Source: Vagococcus carniphilus (GTDB lineage Bacteria; Bacillota; Bacilli; Lactobacillales; Vagococcaceae). From it: a stretch of 64,000 nt of DNA. The stretch is taken from assembly GCF_014397115.1 (NCBI RefSeq), contig NZ_CP060720.1, positions 2,186,001-2,250,000 of the forward strand. Reading direction: 5' to 3'. How positions within the stretch are numbered: position 1 is the stretch's first letter; each line of letters opens with the position of its first letter. The notes beneath the pieces are model-generated. The model was not told the origin of the DNA. It worked only from the letters and a program-made list of their open reading frames with translations, and did no database searches. The translations under genes were made by a program, and so were the position numbers. This document shows, piece after piece, positions 1 through 8,337 of the stretch.

Positions 1-218
1 AAATGTTGTTGTAACTCTTTTGTTTCATCAAAAACAAGTTTAATTTCATCCTCATACTCAGCATATTTCTTCTTACCGATAGTTAATTCACAAACCATTT
101 TAGTTAATGAAATACCCATAGCAGCAGATAATGCAGCCGCTGAGCCTCCACCTGGAGCTGGTGCATCAGAACCTAATACTTCAACAAAATCTTTTACTGT
201 TAAATCAACTAATTTCAT
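1..218 (-). CDS. fchA: Cyclodeaminase of the FTCD/FchA family, C-terminal part cut by window edge
   Basis: Formimidoyltetrahydrofolate cyclodeaminase family; converts 5-formimino-THF to 5,10-methenyl-THF and ammonia in the cytoplasm. Only about the first 72 residues lie in the window: the gene starts with MKLVDLTVKDFVEVL and shows the glycine/alanine-rich PAPGGGSAAALSAAMG segment typical of the family. A good ribosome site (AAGGAGAG) sits 7-8 bases before the ATG. The start is about 15 bases after the stop of the formimidoyltransferase gene, so the two are very probably one transcript performing consecutive steps on formiminoglutamate carbon. The remainder runs off the left edge, so this is truncation by the window and not a broken gene. 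Confidence 0.85.
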   Translation of the reverse strand, partial: MKLVDLTVKDFVEVLGSDAPAPGGGSAAALSAAMGISLTKMVCELTIGKKKYAEYEDEIKLVFDETKELQQH

Positions 219-233
219 TTAGATAGTCTCTCC

Positions 234-1133
234 TTATCCTAATAAATGGTTTTCTAAAATTTGTTTGTCATAATCAAAGTCTTCTACTTGTAAGTAGTAT
301 TCCGCACAATCAATCATTGCTTTTGCTGGTGTTAAACCAATGATTTCACTTCCAATGATATTAACGCCATAACGTTTTGCTTCCATACGGATTGTCTCAA
401 ATGTTCTATATAAAGGTGTTCCTTCAAAGTTAACCATATTCATTGATACTTGAGCGATATTACGATCTTCTAACATAACGCCAATACCTTTAGCGTATTT
501 GAATCCTCCACCTGAAGCACGGATGATTTTAGCAATTTTATTAGCAATTGTAATATCAGAAGTATCTAAGTTAACATTAAACGCTACTAATGGCATTCTA
601 GCTCCTACTGCTGTAATACCAGCTGTTGGATGGATTTTCCTTTCACCAAAATCAGGTGCCCATTCTTCTTCTTGTAATTTTTCAGGCATTCCTTCAAATT
701 GACCTTTACGAACTTTTGCTAAGTTTTTACGATTTGGTGTAGATGCTGAATCTTCATAAAGAAAAATCGGAATATTTAATTCATCATTAATTCTTTTAGC
801 TACTTTTTTTGAAATCTCAATACATTCTTCAACAGAAGAATCTTTTATAGGAATAAATGGAACAACGTCTGTTGCACCCATACGAGGATGTTCACCATGG
901 TGTTTTGTCATATCAATATTTTCACTTGCATATTTTACTAATTGAAAGGCTGCTTCTTGAATTCCTTCCTCATCCCCAACTAAAGTAAATACACTACGGT
1001 TATGACTTGCATCAGATGAATGATCTAAAAGAGTTACGCCTCCTACACTTTTAGCAACAGAAACTAATCCATTAATAACAGCTTCATTTTGACCTTCACT
1101 AAAATTTGGAACACATTCGATAATTTTTGCCAT
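234..1133 (-). CDS. ftcD: Glutamate formimidoyltransferase, monofunctional
   Basis: Transfers the formimino group of N-formimino-L-glutamate (a histidine breakdown product) to tetrahydrofolate. The 299-residue protein matches the length of stand-alone formiminotransferase domains. It begins MAKIIECVPNFSEGQN, the conserved N-terminal motif of the family, and carries HHGEHPRMGATDVVPFIP, a hallmark substrate/folate-site segment, around residues 79-96. The gene is followed immediately by the cyclodeaminase, so the bifunctional vertebrate enzyme is here two genes. The ribosome site is AAGGATG shortly before the ATG. A candidate cre site lies about 155 bases upstream, suggesting carbon catabolite repression. 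Other histidine-utilisation genes are not in the window and may lie to the left. Confidence 0.93.
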   Translation of the reverse strand: MAKIIECVPNFSEGQNEAVINGLVSVAKSVGGVTLLDHSSDASHNRSVFTLVGDEEGIQEAAFQLVKYASENIDMTKHHGEHPRMGATDVVPFIPIKDSSVEECIEISKKVAKRINDELNIPIFLYEDSASTPNRKNLAKVRKGQFEGMPEKLQEEEWAPDFGERKIHPTAGITAVGARMPLVAFNVNLDTSDITIANKIAKIIRASGGGFKYAKGIGVMLEDRNIAQVSMNMVNFEGTPLYRTFETIRMEAKRYGVNIIGSEIIGLTPAKAMIDCAEYYLQVEDFDYDKQILENHLLG

Positions 1134-1779
1134 TGAAACAACATCCTTTCCATTTTGTTTTATTAAAATGAGTCATTAAATTACTCATTAAGATAACTAT
1201 ACCTTATTATTGAAAAAATTGAATATATGAACGGTGGTACAAAAAAATATTTTTTTAACCTCCTTATTTAATTAGAAAGCCCTCTTTTTAACAGCGCTTT
1301 CATTAACATCCAAAGAATAACATTGAGGTTTTGGACTGTCAACAGACCAAAACCCTTAAATTACAGGCCTCTTCCTAAATCTATATTGCTCTTTTTTACC
1401 ATTCAATTTTTAAAATTTTTTTTTAAAAAAGGGAACTAACAAAGTTTATTTTTTTATCGATAATTTTTTGACACTTTTTTGACTTAGTAGATTTTTACTG
1501 ATAGAAAGATATCAATTTTTCCTTAAAAAAATGTCTTGAGTATCCATTGATACACTCTGTTACTATTAAATTAGAAAATTTTATTTTATTTAACTCACCT
1601 ATTAACCTATTTTATTTTTATCAATTAAATCTGTTATTTTTTCATTAGATGAGTTTTAGACGAAAAATAGATTAATATTTAGCGTTTAAAAAAAATTAAA
1701 TAACAAAAATTTTTTTTGTTTATTTCAATTTTTATACATTTCTCTAACTACTTCAAACAAAAGAATAGGAGTTTTTATT
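1134..1779. other. 646-bp intergenic region with structured elements, no gene seen
   Basis: Very AT-rich spacer between divergent ftcD and mutL. It holds: a candidate cre (1289-1302); an inverted repeat GGTTTTGG/CCAAAACC at 1327-1334/1347-1354 with a TGT/ACA inner pairing; a second short hairpin GAAAGC/GCTTTC that overlaps the cre; an AGGAGG-like sequence at about 1258-1264 on the minus strand with no suitable start codon at normal distance; and a weak sigma-A-like promoter toward mutL (TTGACT at 1479, TAGAAA at 1502, 17-bp spacer). No open frame with a plausible start and ribosome site was found. A regulatory leader or gene remnant is possible. Confidence 0.5.
1289..1302 (-). promoter_or_regulatory. 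Candidate cre (CcpA) site upstream of ftcD
   Basis: Minus-strand TGAAAGCGCTGTTA fits the consensus TGWAANCGNTNWCA at 13 of 14 positions, the exception being the penultimate base. It lies about 155 bases before the ftcD start, which would suit catabolite repression of formiminoglutamate use. The match is read from sequence; CcpA binding is inferred. Confidence 0.5.
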
Positions 1780-3165
1780 ATGAATAATTGCTTACTGATT
1801 GATTTTGGTAGTACTTATACCAAACTAACTGCTGTAGATTTAGAACAAGAAGAAATACTTGGAACGGCAAAAGCAAAAACAACAATCGATACATCTATAA
1901 TGGAAGGTTTTGAACTTGCAAAAAAAAATCTAATTCAAGATTACAACCTTGAAAACACAATATTTCATCATCATTATGCTTGTTCATCTGCTAGAGGTGG
2001 GTTTCGAATGGTTGCTATAGGCTTATCTCCAACTCTTACAACAGAAGCTGCAAAAAGAGCTGCCTTAGGAGCAGGGACTCGTATTCTAAAAGTATTTAGT
2101 TATGGTTTAAAAGAAAAAGATGTTAGAGAAATAGAAGATCTTTCTCCTGATATCATTTTGGTTTGTGGTGGAACAAACGGTGGCAATCAAGTAGGAATTG
2201 TGAATGATATTAAACAACTATCTACTCTTAAAAAAACATTTCCCATCGTAGTTGCTGGAAATGAAGAAACTTATTCTACTATTGAAGATATTTTAAAGAA
2301 AACATCCCATCCTTACTATTTAACTGAAAATGTTATGCCTCAAGTCAATATTTTAAATGCTCAACCAACTAGAGAAATTTTGAGAACGATTTTTATGGAA
2401 AAAATTGTGGAAGCTAAAGGAATGGGTACTGCTGAAAAAGAAATTGGTCAAATTTTAATGCCCACACCAACAGCTGTCTTAAGAGCTGCTGAACTATTAG
2501 CAAAAGGAACTAATAAAGAGCCTGGTTTAGATGATGTGCTAATAATAGATATTGGTGGTGCAACAACAGACCTTCATTCTGTTGGAGATGGAAAACCTCG
2601 AAATCCGGAAATACGTGTTGAAGGCTTACAAGAACCATTTGTTAAACGTACAGTAGAAGGAGATCTTGGTATGCGCTATTCCGCACTAAGTTTATTAGAA
2701 GCTGTTACACCGAAGGCTTTTACTAATTATTTGCCTATTGAGGAAGAAGATATTATTGAATCATGTACGTATCGATCAACCCATCCTAATTTTGTTTCAA
2801 CTAATAAAAAAGATATCTCTTTTGATGAAACCATGGGAAAAATAGCCATTGAAACAGCATTTAATCGACATGCTGGAAGCTACCGAAGAGAACCTACACC
2901 ATCTCGGATTGTTTATTATCAATCAGGAAAAGATTTAGGTTATTTTAAAACAGTTATTGGGACAGGTGGCATCCTTGTTCATAGCCAGCAAGCAAAAGAA
3001 ATGATGTCTGCTTGTCTCAAGAAAGAAAACGACCTTTTCTTGAAACCAGTTAATCCAGATTTTTATTTAGATGCTACTTATATTCTATCTGCTATGGGAC
3101 TACTAGCAGAAGAGTTTCCTGAAATAGCTCTTAGAATAATGAAAAAATTTTTGGTACAACTTTAA
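1780..3165 (+). CDS. mutL: MutL/GlmL-family protein (cobamide aminomutase-associated ATPase)
   Basis: ASKHA-type ATPase family usually encoded with adenosylcobalamin-dependent carbon-skeleton or amino mutases (glutamate mutase, D-ornithine aminomutase) and thought to act as a reactivating chaperone. The N-terminus LLIDFGSTYTKLTAVD is the phosphate-1 motif of the actin fold; DIILVCGGTNGGN near residue 130 and VLIIDIGGATTDLHSV near residue 260 are further nucleotide-binding segments. At 461 residues it is full length. Gene start: ATG preceded by AATAGGAG. No mutase subunit genes (glmS/glmE, oraS/oraE, kamDE) are present in the window, so its client is unknown. The neighbours concern histidine/glutamate carbon and an amino-acid permease, which makes glutamate mutase a reasonable guess, but ornithine aminomutase is equally possible. 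Confidence 0.85.
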   Translation: MNNCLLIDFGSTYTKLTAVDLEQEEILGTAKAKTTIDTSIMEGFELAKKNLIQDYNLENTIFHHHYACSSARGGFRMVAIGLSPTLTTEAAKRAALGAGTRILKVFSYGLKEKDVREIEDLSPDIILVCGGTNGGNQVGIVNDIKQLSTLKKTFPIVVAGNEETYSTIEDILKKTSHPYYLTENVMPQVNILNAQPTREILRTIFMEKIVEAKGMGTAEKEIGQILMPTPTAVLRAAELLAKGTNKEPGLDDVLIIDIGGATTDLHSVGDGKPRNPEIRVEGLQEPFVKRTVEGDLGMRYSALSLLEAVTPKAFTNYLPIEEEDIIESCTYRSTHPNFVSTNKKDISFDETMGKIAIETAFNRHAGSYRREPTPSRIVYYQSGKDLGYFKTVIGTGGILVHSQQAKEMMSACLKKENDLFLKPVNPDFYLDATYILSAMGLLAEEFPEIALRIMKKFLVQL

Positions 3166-3170
3166 AAGAA

Positions 3171-3219
3171 AAAACTAGTTTAGAATAATCGGATTTACCG
3201 ACTACTCCAAACTAGTTTT
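3171..3219. terminator. Bidirectional terminator between mutL and permease gene
   Basis: AAAACTAGTTT pairs with AAACTAGTTTT, with an inner TCGG/CCGA helix. A-rich and T-rich flanks serve both convergent genes. Confidence 0.8.
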
Positions 3220-3236
3220 ATTTATTAAATAAATTT

Positions 3237-4568
3237 TTAGTTATTTTCTGTTTCTACACGATATTTTTTTTGAATGAAAAAAATAGGAATACCTGTTGCT
3301 GTAATCAAAATTCCTGTTAGTGCTAACATTGTTTGCGTTAGTAAGGTAACTCCTAAAATAAATACACCACCCAAAATTGCAAGTAATGGAATAATAGGAT
3401 AAAGAGGGACTTTATATGGCCTATTTAATTCAGGTTCTCTTTTTCTTAAAATAAAAACTGCAAAGAAAATCATAACGCTAAATAGCCAAATAACAAAAAC
3501 TAGCATATCTGTTAGTAGATCAAATGATCCTAAATTAATCATAATAAATGCGATACCAATTTGAACTAAAGCTGCAATATAAGGAACTTTTGTATGTTTA
3601 GATAATCGACTAAGCCATTGACTACCAGGAATCAAGTTTTCTTTAGCTAAGGCATAAGGCACTCTAATACCTGTCATTGTATAACCATTTAGTGCTCCGT
3701 AAACAGATAACAGAATACCTAATGTTACAATTTTTCCTCCCACTTCACCAAATAAGACATTAGCCACATCAGAAGCTGCATTTTCATTACCACTAAGCGC
3801 TTCTATTGGTAATGTTTTTAAGAAAACATAATTAATCACAACATAGACTACTGTTATAAAGAGTAATCCTGAAAAAATAGCTTTAGGTAAATCCTTTTCA
3901 GGACGTTTCATTTCACCTGCCACTGCACCAACTCCCAGCCAACCATCATAAGCAAAAAGAGTCGCAAATAAGGCACCGCTAAATCTAGAAAATGCGGAAT
4001 GATTACTTAATGTTGACGGGATAAAAGAAACAGTTTCTCCACTACCTTTAAATAGGCCTACAACGATAATTAAAAAAATAGGAATTAACTTCAACACAAG
4101 AGAAACTGATTGAAATCTTGAAGCGACTTTTGTCCCTAGTAAATTTATTCCAGTAACAGAAAAACCTACTATCATTGCAATTGGGATCAACCAGCTTATT
4201 TTTAAATGGAACAAGTTAATAAGTTGCGTACTAAAAATAATTGATAATGCTGCAATATTAGCCGGAAAATAAATTAACATTTGTGCCCAACCTAATAAAA
4301 ATCCCCAAAGTTTTCCATAAGTATATTCTATATATTTTACAGCTCCACCTGTTTTAGGTATTGCCGTTGCCAGTTCTGCACTTGTTAATCCAGCACATAA
4401 CGTTAGTAGCCCACCAACAAACCAAGCGAGTAAGGTGATACTTGCCGAACCGCTTTCTTTTGTAACTGTTGCGACCTTAAAAAATACTCCTGCACCAATA
4501 ACAGTTCCCATAACAGTCGAAAAAGCACCGAGTAGGGAAATTTCTTTTTTCAGTTTATCTTCTTCCAT
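3237..4568 (-). CDS. APC-superfamily amino-acid permease, SteT/LAT-like
   Basis: Integral membrane amino-acid transporter of about 12 membrane segments and 443 residues. The first segment carries SLLGAFSTVMGTVIGAGVFF, the unwound GxG substrate-binding motif of APC transporters, followed by IPKTGGAVKYIEYTYG, typical of the LAT/SteT branch (serine/threonine exchanger of Bacillus subtilis). It is a single-gene unit, convergent with mutL across a shared terminator and upstream of nothing obvious on its strand. Substrate cannot be read from the sequence; exchange of neutral amino acids is the family norm. Placement beside formiminoglutamate and mutase-type genes suggests supply of a fermentable amino acid, which is inference. 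Confidence 0.85.
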   Translation of the reverse strand: MEEDKLKKEISLLGAFSTVMGTVIGAGVFFKVATVTKESGSASITLLAWFVGGLLTLCAGLTSAELATAIPKTGGAVKYIEYTYGKLWGFLLGWAQMLIYFPANIAALSIIFSTQLINLFHLKISWLIPIAMIVGFSVTGINLLGTKVASRFQSVSLVLKLIPIFLIIVVGLFKGSGETVSFIPSTLSNHSAFSRFSGALFATLFAYDGWLGVGAVAGEMKRPEKDLPKAIFSGLLFITVVYVVINYVFLKTLPIEALSGNENAASDVANVLFGEVGGKIVTLGILLSVYGALNGYTMTGIRVPYALAKENLIPGSQWLSRLSKHTKVPYIAALVQIGIAFIMINLGSFDLLTDMLVFVIWLFSVMIFFAVFILRKREPELNRPYKVPLYPIIPLLAILGGVFILGVTLLTQTMLALTGILITATGIPIFFIQKKYRVETENN

Positions 4569-4652
4569 TTACTCACTCCTAAAATAACATTATGCTTAAT
4601 GATAAGCCTATCTATTAAGAAGTGCAATATTTATTTAACCCACCAATATAAA

Positions 4653-4680
4653 AAACTATTTCAACAATGTGAAATAGTTT
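4653..4680 (-). terminator. Terminator of treR
   Basis: On the minus strand AAACTATTTCA, a six-base loop, TGAAATAGTTT, then TTTATA. It lies just past the treR stop. Confidence 0.75.
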
Positions 4681-4685
4681 CTTCA

Positions 4686-5402
4686 TTAATTTTGTTTTCT
4701 ACGTCTAGCAAACTCAACAAAGCGAAACTTATCTAAACGGTGAATAGACTCTGTATATTCAAAACATCTCGTATCTTCGAGATACACCAAACTCTTAACT
4801 ACTACGACATGTTCATCACCATGTAAATCCATCAAATCTTTGATTTCTTTTGTAACAGGTTCTACTAAAATTTCTTTTTGAGCATAGGCAATATTTAATC
4901 CTAACTCTTCTTCAAAATATTCATAAATTGAGTCTTCCGCTTTTTTTATAGGTAAATCTTCAACGACACTAGTCAGTAAATAATCCTTATCTAAAATAAC
5001 AACTTCATTATCAATTTTTCTTTGTCTAACCAATTTCCAGATTTCAGAAGCAACTGGCCACTCAGTTAATTTGCTTAATTCTTTTGGTGTCGCAATTTTT
5101 TTTAACTCAACAACTATCGTTTCACTTGGTATATGCTGATTTTTTTGTAATTCTTTATAGCTTGTCAGTCCTGAAATAGGAAAATCAAAACGATTCATAT
5201 CTAAAACGATTGAACCTTTTCCTTGTTTTTTATGAATATAACCCGCATTTGTTAAAAGGTTCAATGCTTTTCGAATTGTTTCTCTTGAAACACCATACAT
5301 TTTGATTAACTGATTCTCACTAGGGAGCAGTGTATGCGGAGGATACTCATTATTTAAAATTTTTTCTTCTAAGTCCAAAAATATCTCTTTAAATTTATTC
5401 AT
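4686..5402 (-). CDS. treR: Trehalose operon repressor TreR (GntR family)
   Basis: DNA-binding repressor of trehalose uptake and breakdown, with trehalose-6-phosphate the usual inducer. 238 residues: an N-terminal GntR winged helix (LPSENQLIKMYGVSRETIRK, residues about 26-45; KKQGKGSIV wing) and a C-terminal UTRA effector domain (GLNIAYAQKEILVEPVT; FEYTESIHRLDKFRFVEFARR). These segments closely resemble B. subtilis TreR as remembered. The gene lies downstream of the GH65 phosphorylase, separated by a terminator, and has its own promoter. Palindromes suited to a TreR dimer flank the divergent phosphorylase/PTS promoters. Confidence 0.93.
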   Translation of the reverse strand: MNKFKEIFLDLEEKILNNEYPPHTLLPSENQLIKMYGVSRETIRKALNLLTNAGYIHKKQGKGSIVLDMNRFDFPISGLTSYKELQKNQHIPSETIVVELKKIATPKELSKLTEWPVASEIWKLVRQRKIDNEVVILDKDYLLTSVVEDLPIKKAEDSIYEYFEEELGLNIAYAQKEILVEPVTKEIKDLMDLHGDEHVVVVKSLVYLEDTRCFEYTESIHRLDKFRFVEFARRRKQN

Positions 5403-5426
5403 CTCTGTTCTCCTTTATGTCTCTTC

Positions 5427-5455
5427 ATTATAAAGGGGGGAAAGAATTCTCGCAA
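5427..5455 (-). promoter_or_regulatory. Sigma-A promoter of treR
   Basis: Minus strand: -35 TTGCGA, 17-bp spacer, -10 TATAAT, ending about 25 bases before the treR ATG. Confidence 0.75.
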
Positions 5456-5463
5456 TCTAAAAA

Positions 5464-5497
5464 AGTTCAAAGCATAATAATTGATATGCTTTGAACT
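5464..5497 (-). terminator. Terminator of the GH65 phosphorylase gene
   Basis: Minus strand AGTTCAAAGCATA pairs with TATGCTTTGAACT, followed by TTTTTT. It insulates treR from the phosphorylase transcript. Confidence 0.85.
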
Positions 5498-5504
5498 CCT
5501 TACT

Positions 5505-8087
5505 TTAATAACTAAACTTATTTATTTTATTTGGTAAAAGTAACCGTTTTTCTTTATTAACATATATTTCAATTTCTTTATCGACCAAAATTATAATCGA
5601 CTCTTTTGAAAGAGATACTTCTAATTTAACACCTTGTTTTTCAAAAGAAAAAGCTAAGCTATTCCATTTTTCAGGTAAGTGTGGTTCAAACGAAATCACA
5701 TCTTCTCTAATATCCAATCCAGCAAAATCAGAAAGTGTTACAGCTAATGTTGAAGCCATAACTCCTGTATGGATTCCTTCTGCAGTTGTTCCACCTTGTA
5801 TATCTCTGTAATCAGAATAAAGAGCTTCTTGATATAGTTTCCATGCGAGTTCTCTATTTCCTACAACTTCCGCTAGTTGAGAATGAACCACTCGAGATAG
5901 AGTCGAACCATGAGATGTTCTTTGTAAGTAGTAATCTAGGTTTTTCTCAACAAAATCAGTAGGTAATTGATACCCTAAATTAACTAACAAATTTTGTATT
6001 TTCTTAACGGGAAAATTATAAAAGATCATCAAACTATCTGCTTGTTTAGCAACTTTAAATTCATCAGCAGATTTACCTTCTGCATTTAAAATACGATCCA
6101 TGCGGTAAATATTTTTATATGTTTTTCTGTAATACTCCCAATCTATCTCCTTAAGGTCAAAATACCCTTCAAATTGAGCAATAATACCATCTTCATTGAT
6201 TTCTAAATATAATTTTTCTTTGACTGCTTTCAGTTTTTCAAAGTCTAAATCAATTTGTTTGTCATATTTTTGAGATAGTTGTTCCATCACATCTAATAAC
6301 CAAACAACCATTAGATTTGTGTAAGCATTATTCTTTAATCCACCTTCATTAGCACCCGGATAAGCTTCATGAAATTCATCAGGTCCCATCACGCCTTCAA
6401 TTACATAACGATTTAGTTTAGAATCATACTTAGCTAATGATAACCAGAACTTACTAATTTCAGTTAGCATTTCAATGCCATAATTTTCTAAAAATGCTTG
6501 ATCTTTCGTATATTGAAAATACATCCAATAATTATAAGCAATTGCTAAAGATACATGTCTTTGTCTTCTACTATGATCTTCTTTCCACTCTCCACTTAAA
6601 GGATTTAGATGTAATTTTTGTGATTGCTCACTTCCATCTAAGCCTGACTGCCATGGGAACATAGCCCCGTCGTGTCCCTCTTCTTTAGCAAGCTCTTTTG
6701 CTTTTTCTAACCTTAAGTAACGATACATTAACAATTGTTTTGCTGTTTCAGGAAAATGAATTAAATAAAACGGCATCATAAACAATTCATCCCAAAAAAT
6801 ATGTCCTCGGTAAGCTTCCCCGTGAAGTCCTCTTGCAGTAATAGAGGCATCAATCATTTCATTTCCTTTAGGAGAGGCAGATACAAGCATATGATATGTG
6901 TGAAGGTTTAACATTTTTTGAGACATCAAATCACCAGAAATATCTATCTTAGCAGCAGTCCATAATTGACCCCACTCTTTTTTAGATGCTTGAAGTAATT
7001 CATCATATCTCGAAAAAGTAATTTCTTCTTCAACATCTTTTGAAACATGAACGATTTTTTCGATGTCATACCATTCGTTTTTCTCAACATCTAAAGAAAT
7101 AGATTGAATAACTTGATTATCACTTGTTTCTATATTGATCTCATCAAATGATAGTTGGTTACTGAATAATTGGCTTGTTTCCATAATTTTTATCTTTGAG
7201 CTAGTTGTTTCAACTTGCATACACGCTTGAGTACTAAGTCCAGAATTTTCTATTACATTTAAATGCTGACTAGCTAACTTTCTATAGCGCTCCACATTAT
7301 AATTCTTAATATTCCCATCAATTTCTGAAATCAGCTGAACGTTTTTAGTTGAATAATCAAGACTGAACCGATATTTAATGCCATAGAAAGAACGATTTTC
7401 CATACTAGCAAATTTTCTTGTTTCAATGTTTAGTCTTTGTCCATTTTTTAAAGTTATTTCAGAGCAGCTATTAAACTCACCTGTTTTCAAATCTAAGTTT
7501 CTATGCAGATAATTGACTTGATTATCCTCTAAATTAATTAACTCATTATCAACAACTAAATAAATTTTTTGAGCATTCGGTAAGTTAACAAAATCTTCAT
7601 TAACAACTGAAGTTCCTTCAATACTTGAAGTTAAAGAATTATAAACACCTGCTAAATACGTTCCTGGGTAATTAGCATCTGATAAGTCCATCTCTGGTGT
7701 AGTTCCTCTTAAGCCTAAGTAACCATTCCCAACAGTCAAAAGTGACTCTATTGAATATTCTTCTTTACCTTTTGGATAGTCAAAGTAGGATAATTGCCAT
7801 TGAAACTCTTCAAGTGCTCTACTAATTTGTTCGTCCATTGTTTTAGTCTCATCATAATAAAAAAGAGGAATATTTAAAGCTTCGGTTAATCGATATAAAG
7901 TTTCTTTAACATCATCACTTGTTAACGTTTCTCCAAAAAATACACCTGCTTGATATTCCATATCTCTTAATTCATCTATGATTTCACTTATTTTTCTTTT
8001 ATCTAAAAATTCATTTAAAGTAAATTCCCTTTTTAAATCTTCTGAAGATATACTTAAGTTTTTTTCACAAATTTTGATTAACTTCAT
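5505..8087 (-). CDS. GH65 disaccharide phosphorylase, probably trehalose-6-phosphate (or trehalose) phosphorylase
   Basis: Cytoplasmic inverting phosphorylase family acting on alpha-glucosides such as trehalose, trehalose-6-phosphate, maltose and kojibiose. The GH65 core begins near residue 95 (SLLTVGNGYLGLRGT) and includes the catalytic-acid segment GVMGPDEFHEAYPGANEGG. The context of TreR and a trehalose PTS favours trehalose-6-phosphate as substrate, releasing glucose-1-phosphate and glucose-6-phosphate, instead of the usual TreA hydrolase. The start is the ATG preceded by AAAAGGGG at 7-8 bases; an ATG ten codons further upstream lacks a site. The protein (860 residues) has about 95 extra N-terminal residues with no recognised domain compared with a typical maltose phosphorylase. 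No beta-phosphoglucomutase gene is adjacent. Exact substrate is uncertain. Confidence 0.85.
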   Translation of the reverse strand: MKLIKICEKNLSISSEDLKREFTLNEFLDKRKISEIIDELRDMEYQAGVFFGETLTSDDVKETLYRLTEALNIPLFYYDETKTMDEQISRALEEFQWQLSYFDYPKGKEEYSIESLLTVGNGYLGLRGTTPEMDLSDANYPGTYLAGVYNSLTSSIEGTSVVNEDFVNLPNAQKIYLVVDNELINLEDNQVNYLHRNLDLKTGEFNSCSEITLKNGQRLNIETRKFASMENRSFYGIKYRFSLDYSTKNVQLISEIDGNIKNYNVERYRKLASQHLNVIENSGLSTQACMQVETTSSKIKIMETSQLFSNQLSFDEINIETSDNQVIQSISLDVEKNEWYDIEKIVHVSKDVEEEITFSRYDELLQASKKEWGQLWTAAKIDISGDLMSQKMLNLHTYHMLVSASPKGNEMIDASITARGLHGEAYRGHIFWDELFMMPFYLIHFPETAKQLLMYRYLRLEKAKELAKEEGHDGAMFPWQSGLDGSEQSQKLHLNPLSGEWKEDHSRRQRHVSLAIAYNYWMYFQYTKDQAFLENYGIEMLTEISKFWLSLAKYDSKLNRYVIEGVMGPDEFHEAYPGANEGGLKNNAYTNLMVVWLLDVMEQLSQKYDKQIDLDFEKLKAVKEKLYLEINEDGIIAQFEGYFDLKEIDWEYYRKTYKNIYRMDRILNAEGKSADEFKVAKQADSLMIFYNFPVKKIQNLLVNLGYQLPTDFVEKNLDYYLQRTSHGSTLSRVVHSQLAEVVGNRELAWKLYQEALYSDYRDIQGGTTAEGIHTGVMASTLAVTLSDFAGLDIREDVISFEPHLPEKWNSLAFSFEKQGVKLEVSLSKESIIILVDKEIEIYVNKEKRLLLPNKINKFSY

Positions 8088-8105
8088 AACCGCACCCCTT
8101 TTAAC

Positions 8106-8117
8106 TTGTATATACAT
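8106..8117. promoter_or_regulatory. Probable TreR operator in the phosphorylase leader
   Basis: TTGTATATACAT contains the ten-base palindrome TGTATATACA and nearly equals the TTGTATATACAA half-symmetric operator known for B. subtilis TreR. It lies about 20 bases before the phosphorylase start. Confidence 0.55.
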
Positions 8118-8249
8118 TTATGCCGTTATCATAGCAAACTATTTTTTTAAAAGCAATAATTAATATTTATCAATATTTTTATTTTTTTATAAAACGTTGA
8201 TTTAAAGCCTATAAAAAGCTTTTAATTTTTCTTTTTTATTATTTTTTTA

Positions 8250-8288
8250 TGTAAAACGCTTGCAATCCCCCAAAAAAATAGGTATGAT
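8250..8288 (+). promoter_or_regulatory. Trehalose PTS promoter with overlapping cre-like site
   Basis: -35 TTGCAA (8260-8265), 17-bp spacer, -10 TATGAT (8283-8288). A cre-like stretch TGTAAAACGCTTGCA (8250-8264) overlaps the -35; it has the AAACGCTT core but is not a perfect consensus match. A second imperfect cre-like core lies near 8195-8208. Confidence 0.65.
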
Positions 8289-8302
8289 TGCCTTACAAAA
8301 AC

Positions 8303-8320
8303 AACTTGACTAGACAAGTT
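8303..8320. promoter_or_regulatory. Probable TreR operator before the trehalose PTS gene
   Basis: AACTTGACTAGACAAGTT is an 18-base near-perfect palindrome (AACTTG/CAAGTT arms, centre CTAG). It sits just after the -10 and before the ribosome site, so a bound repressor would block transcription. Confidence 0.65.
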
Positions 8321-8337
8321 AAAAAGGAGTGTAAAAT

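Noticed and set aside
1213-1235. ACGGTGGTAC resembling the T-box core
   Set aside because: No specifier stem, no following terminator, and no suitable gene on that strand within 500 bases; only part of the 14-base consensus is present.
1327-1354. Inverted repeat GGTTTTGG/CCAAAACC as an insertion-sequence end or terminator
   Set aside because: No transposase, no matching second end or target duplication, and no T-run beside it on either strand.
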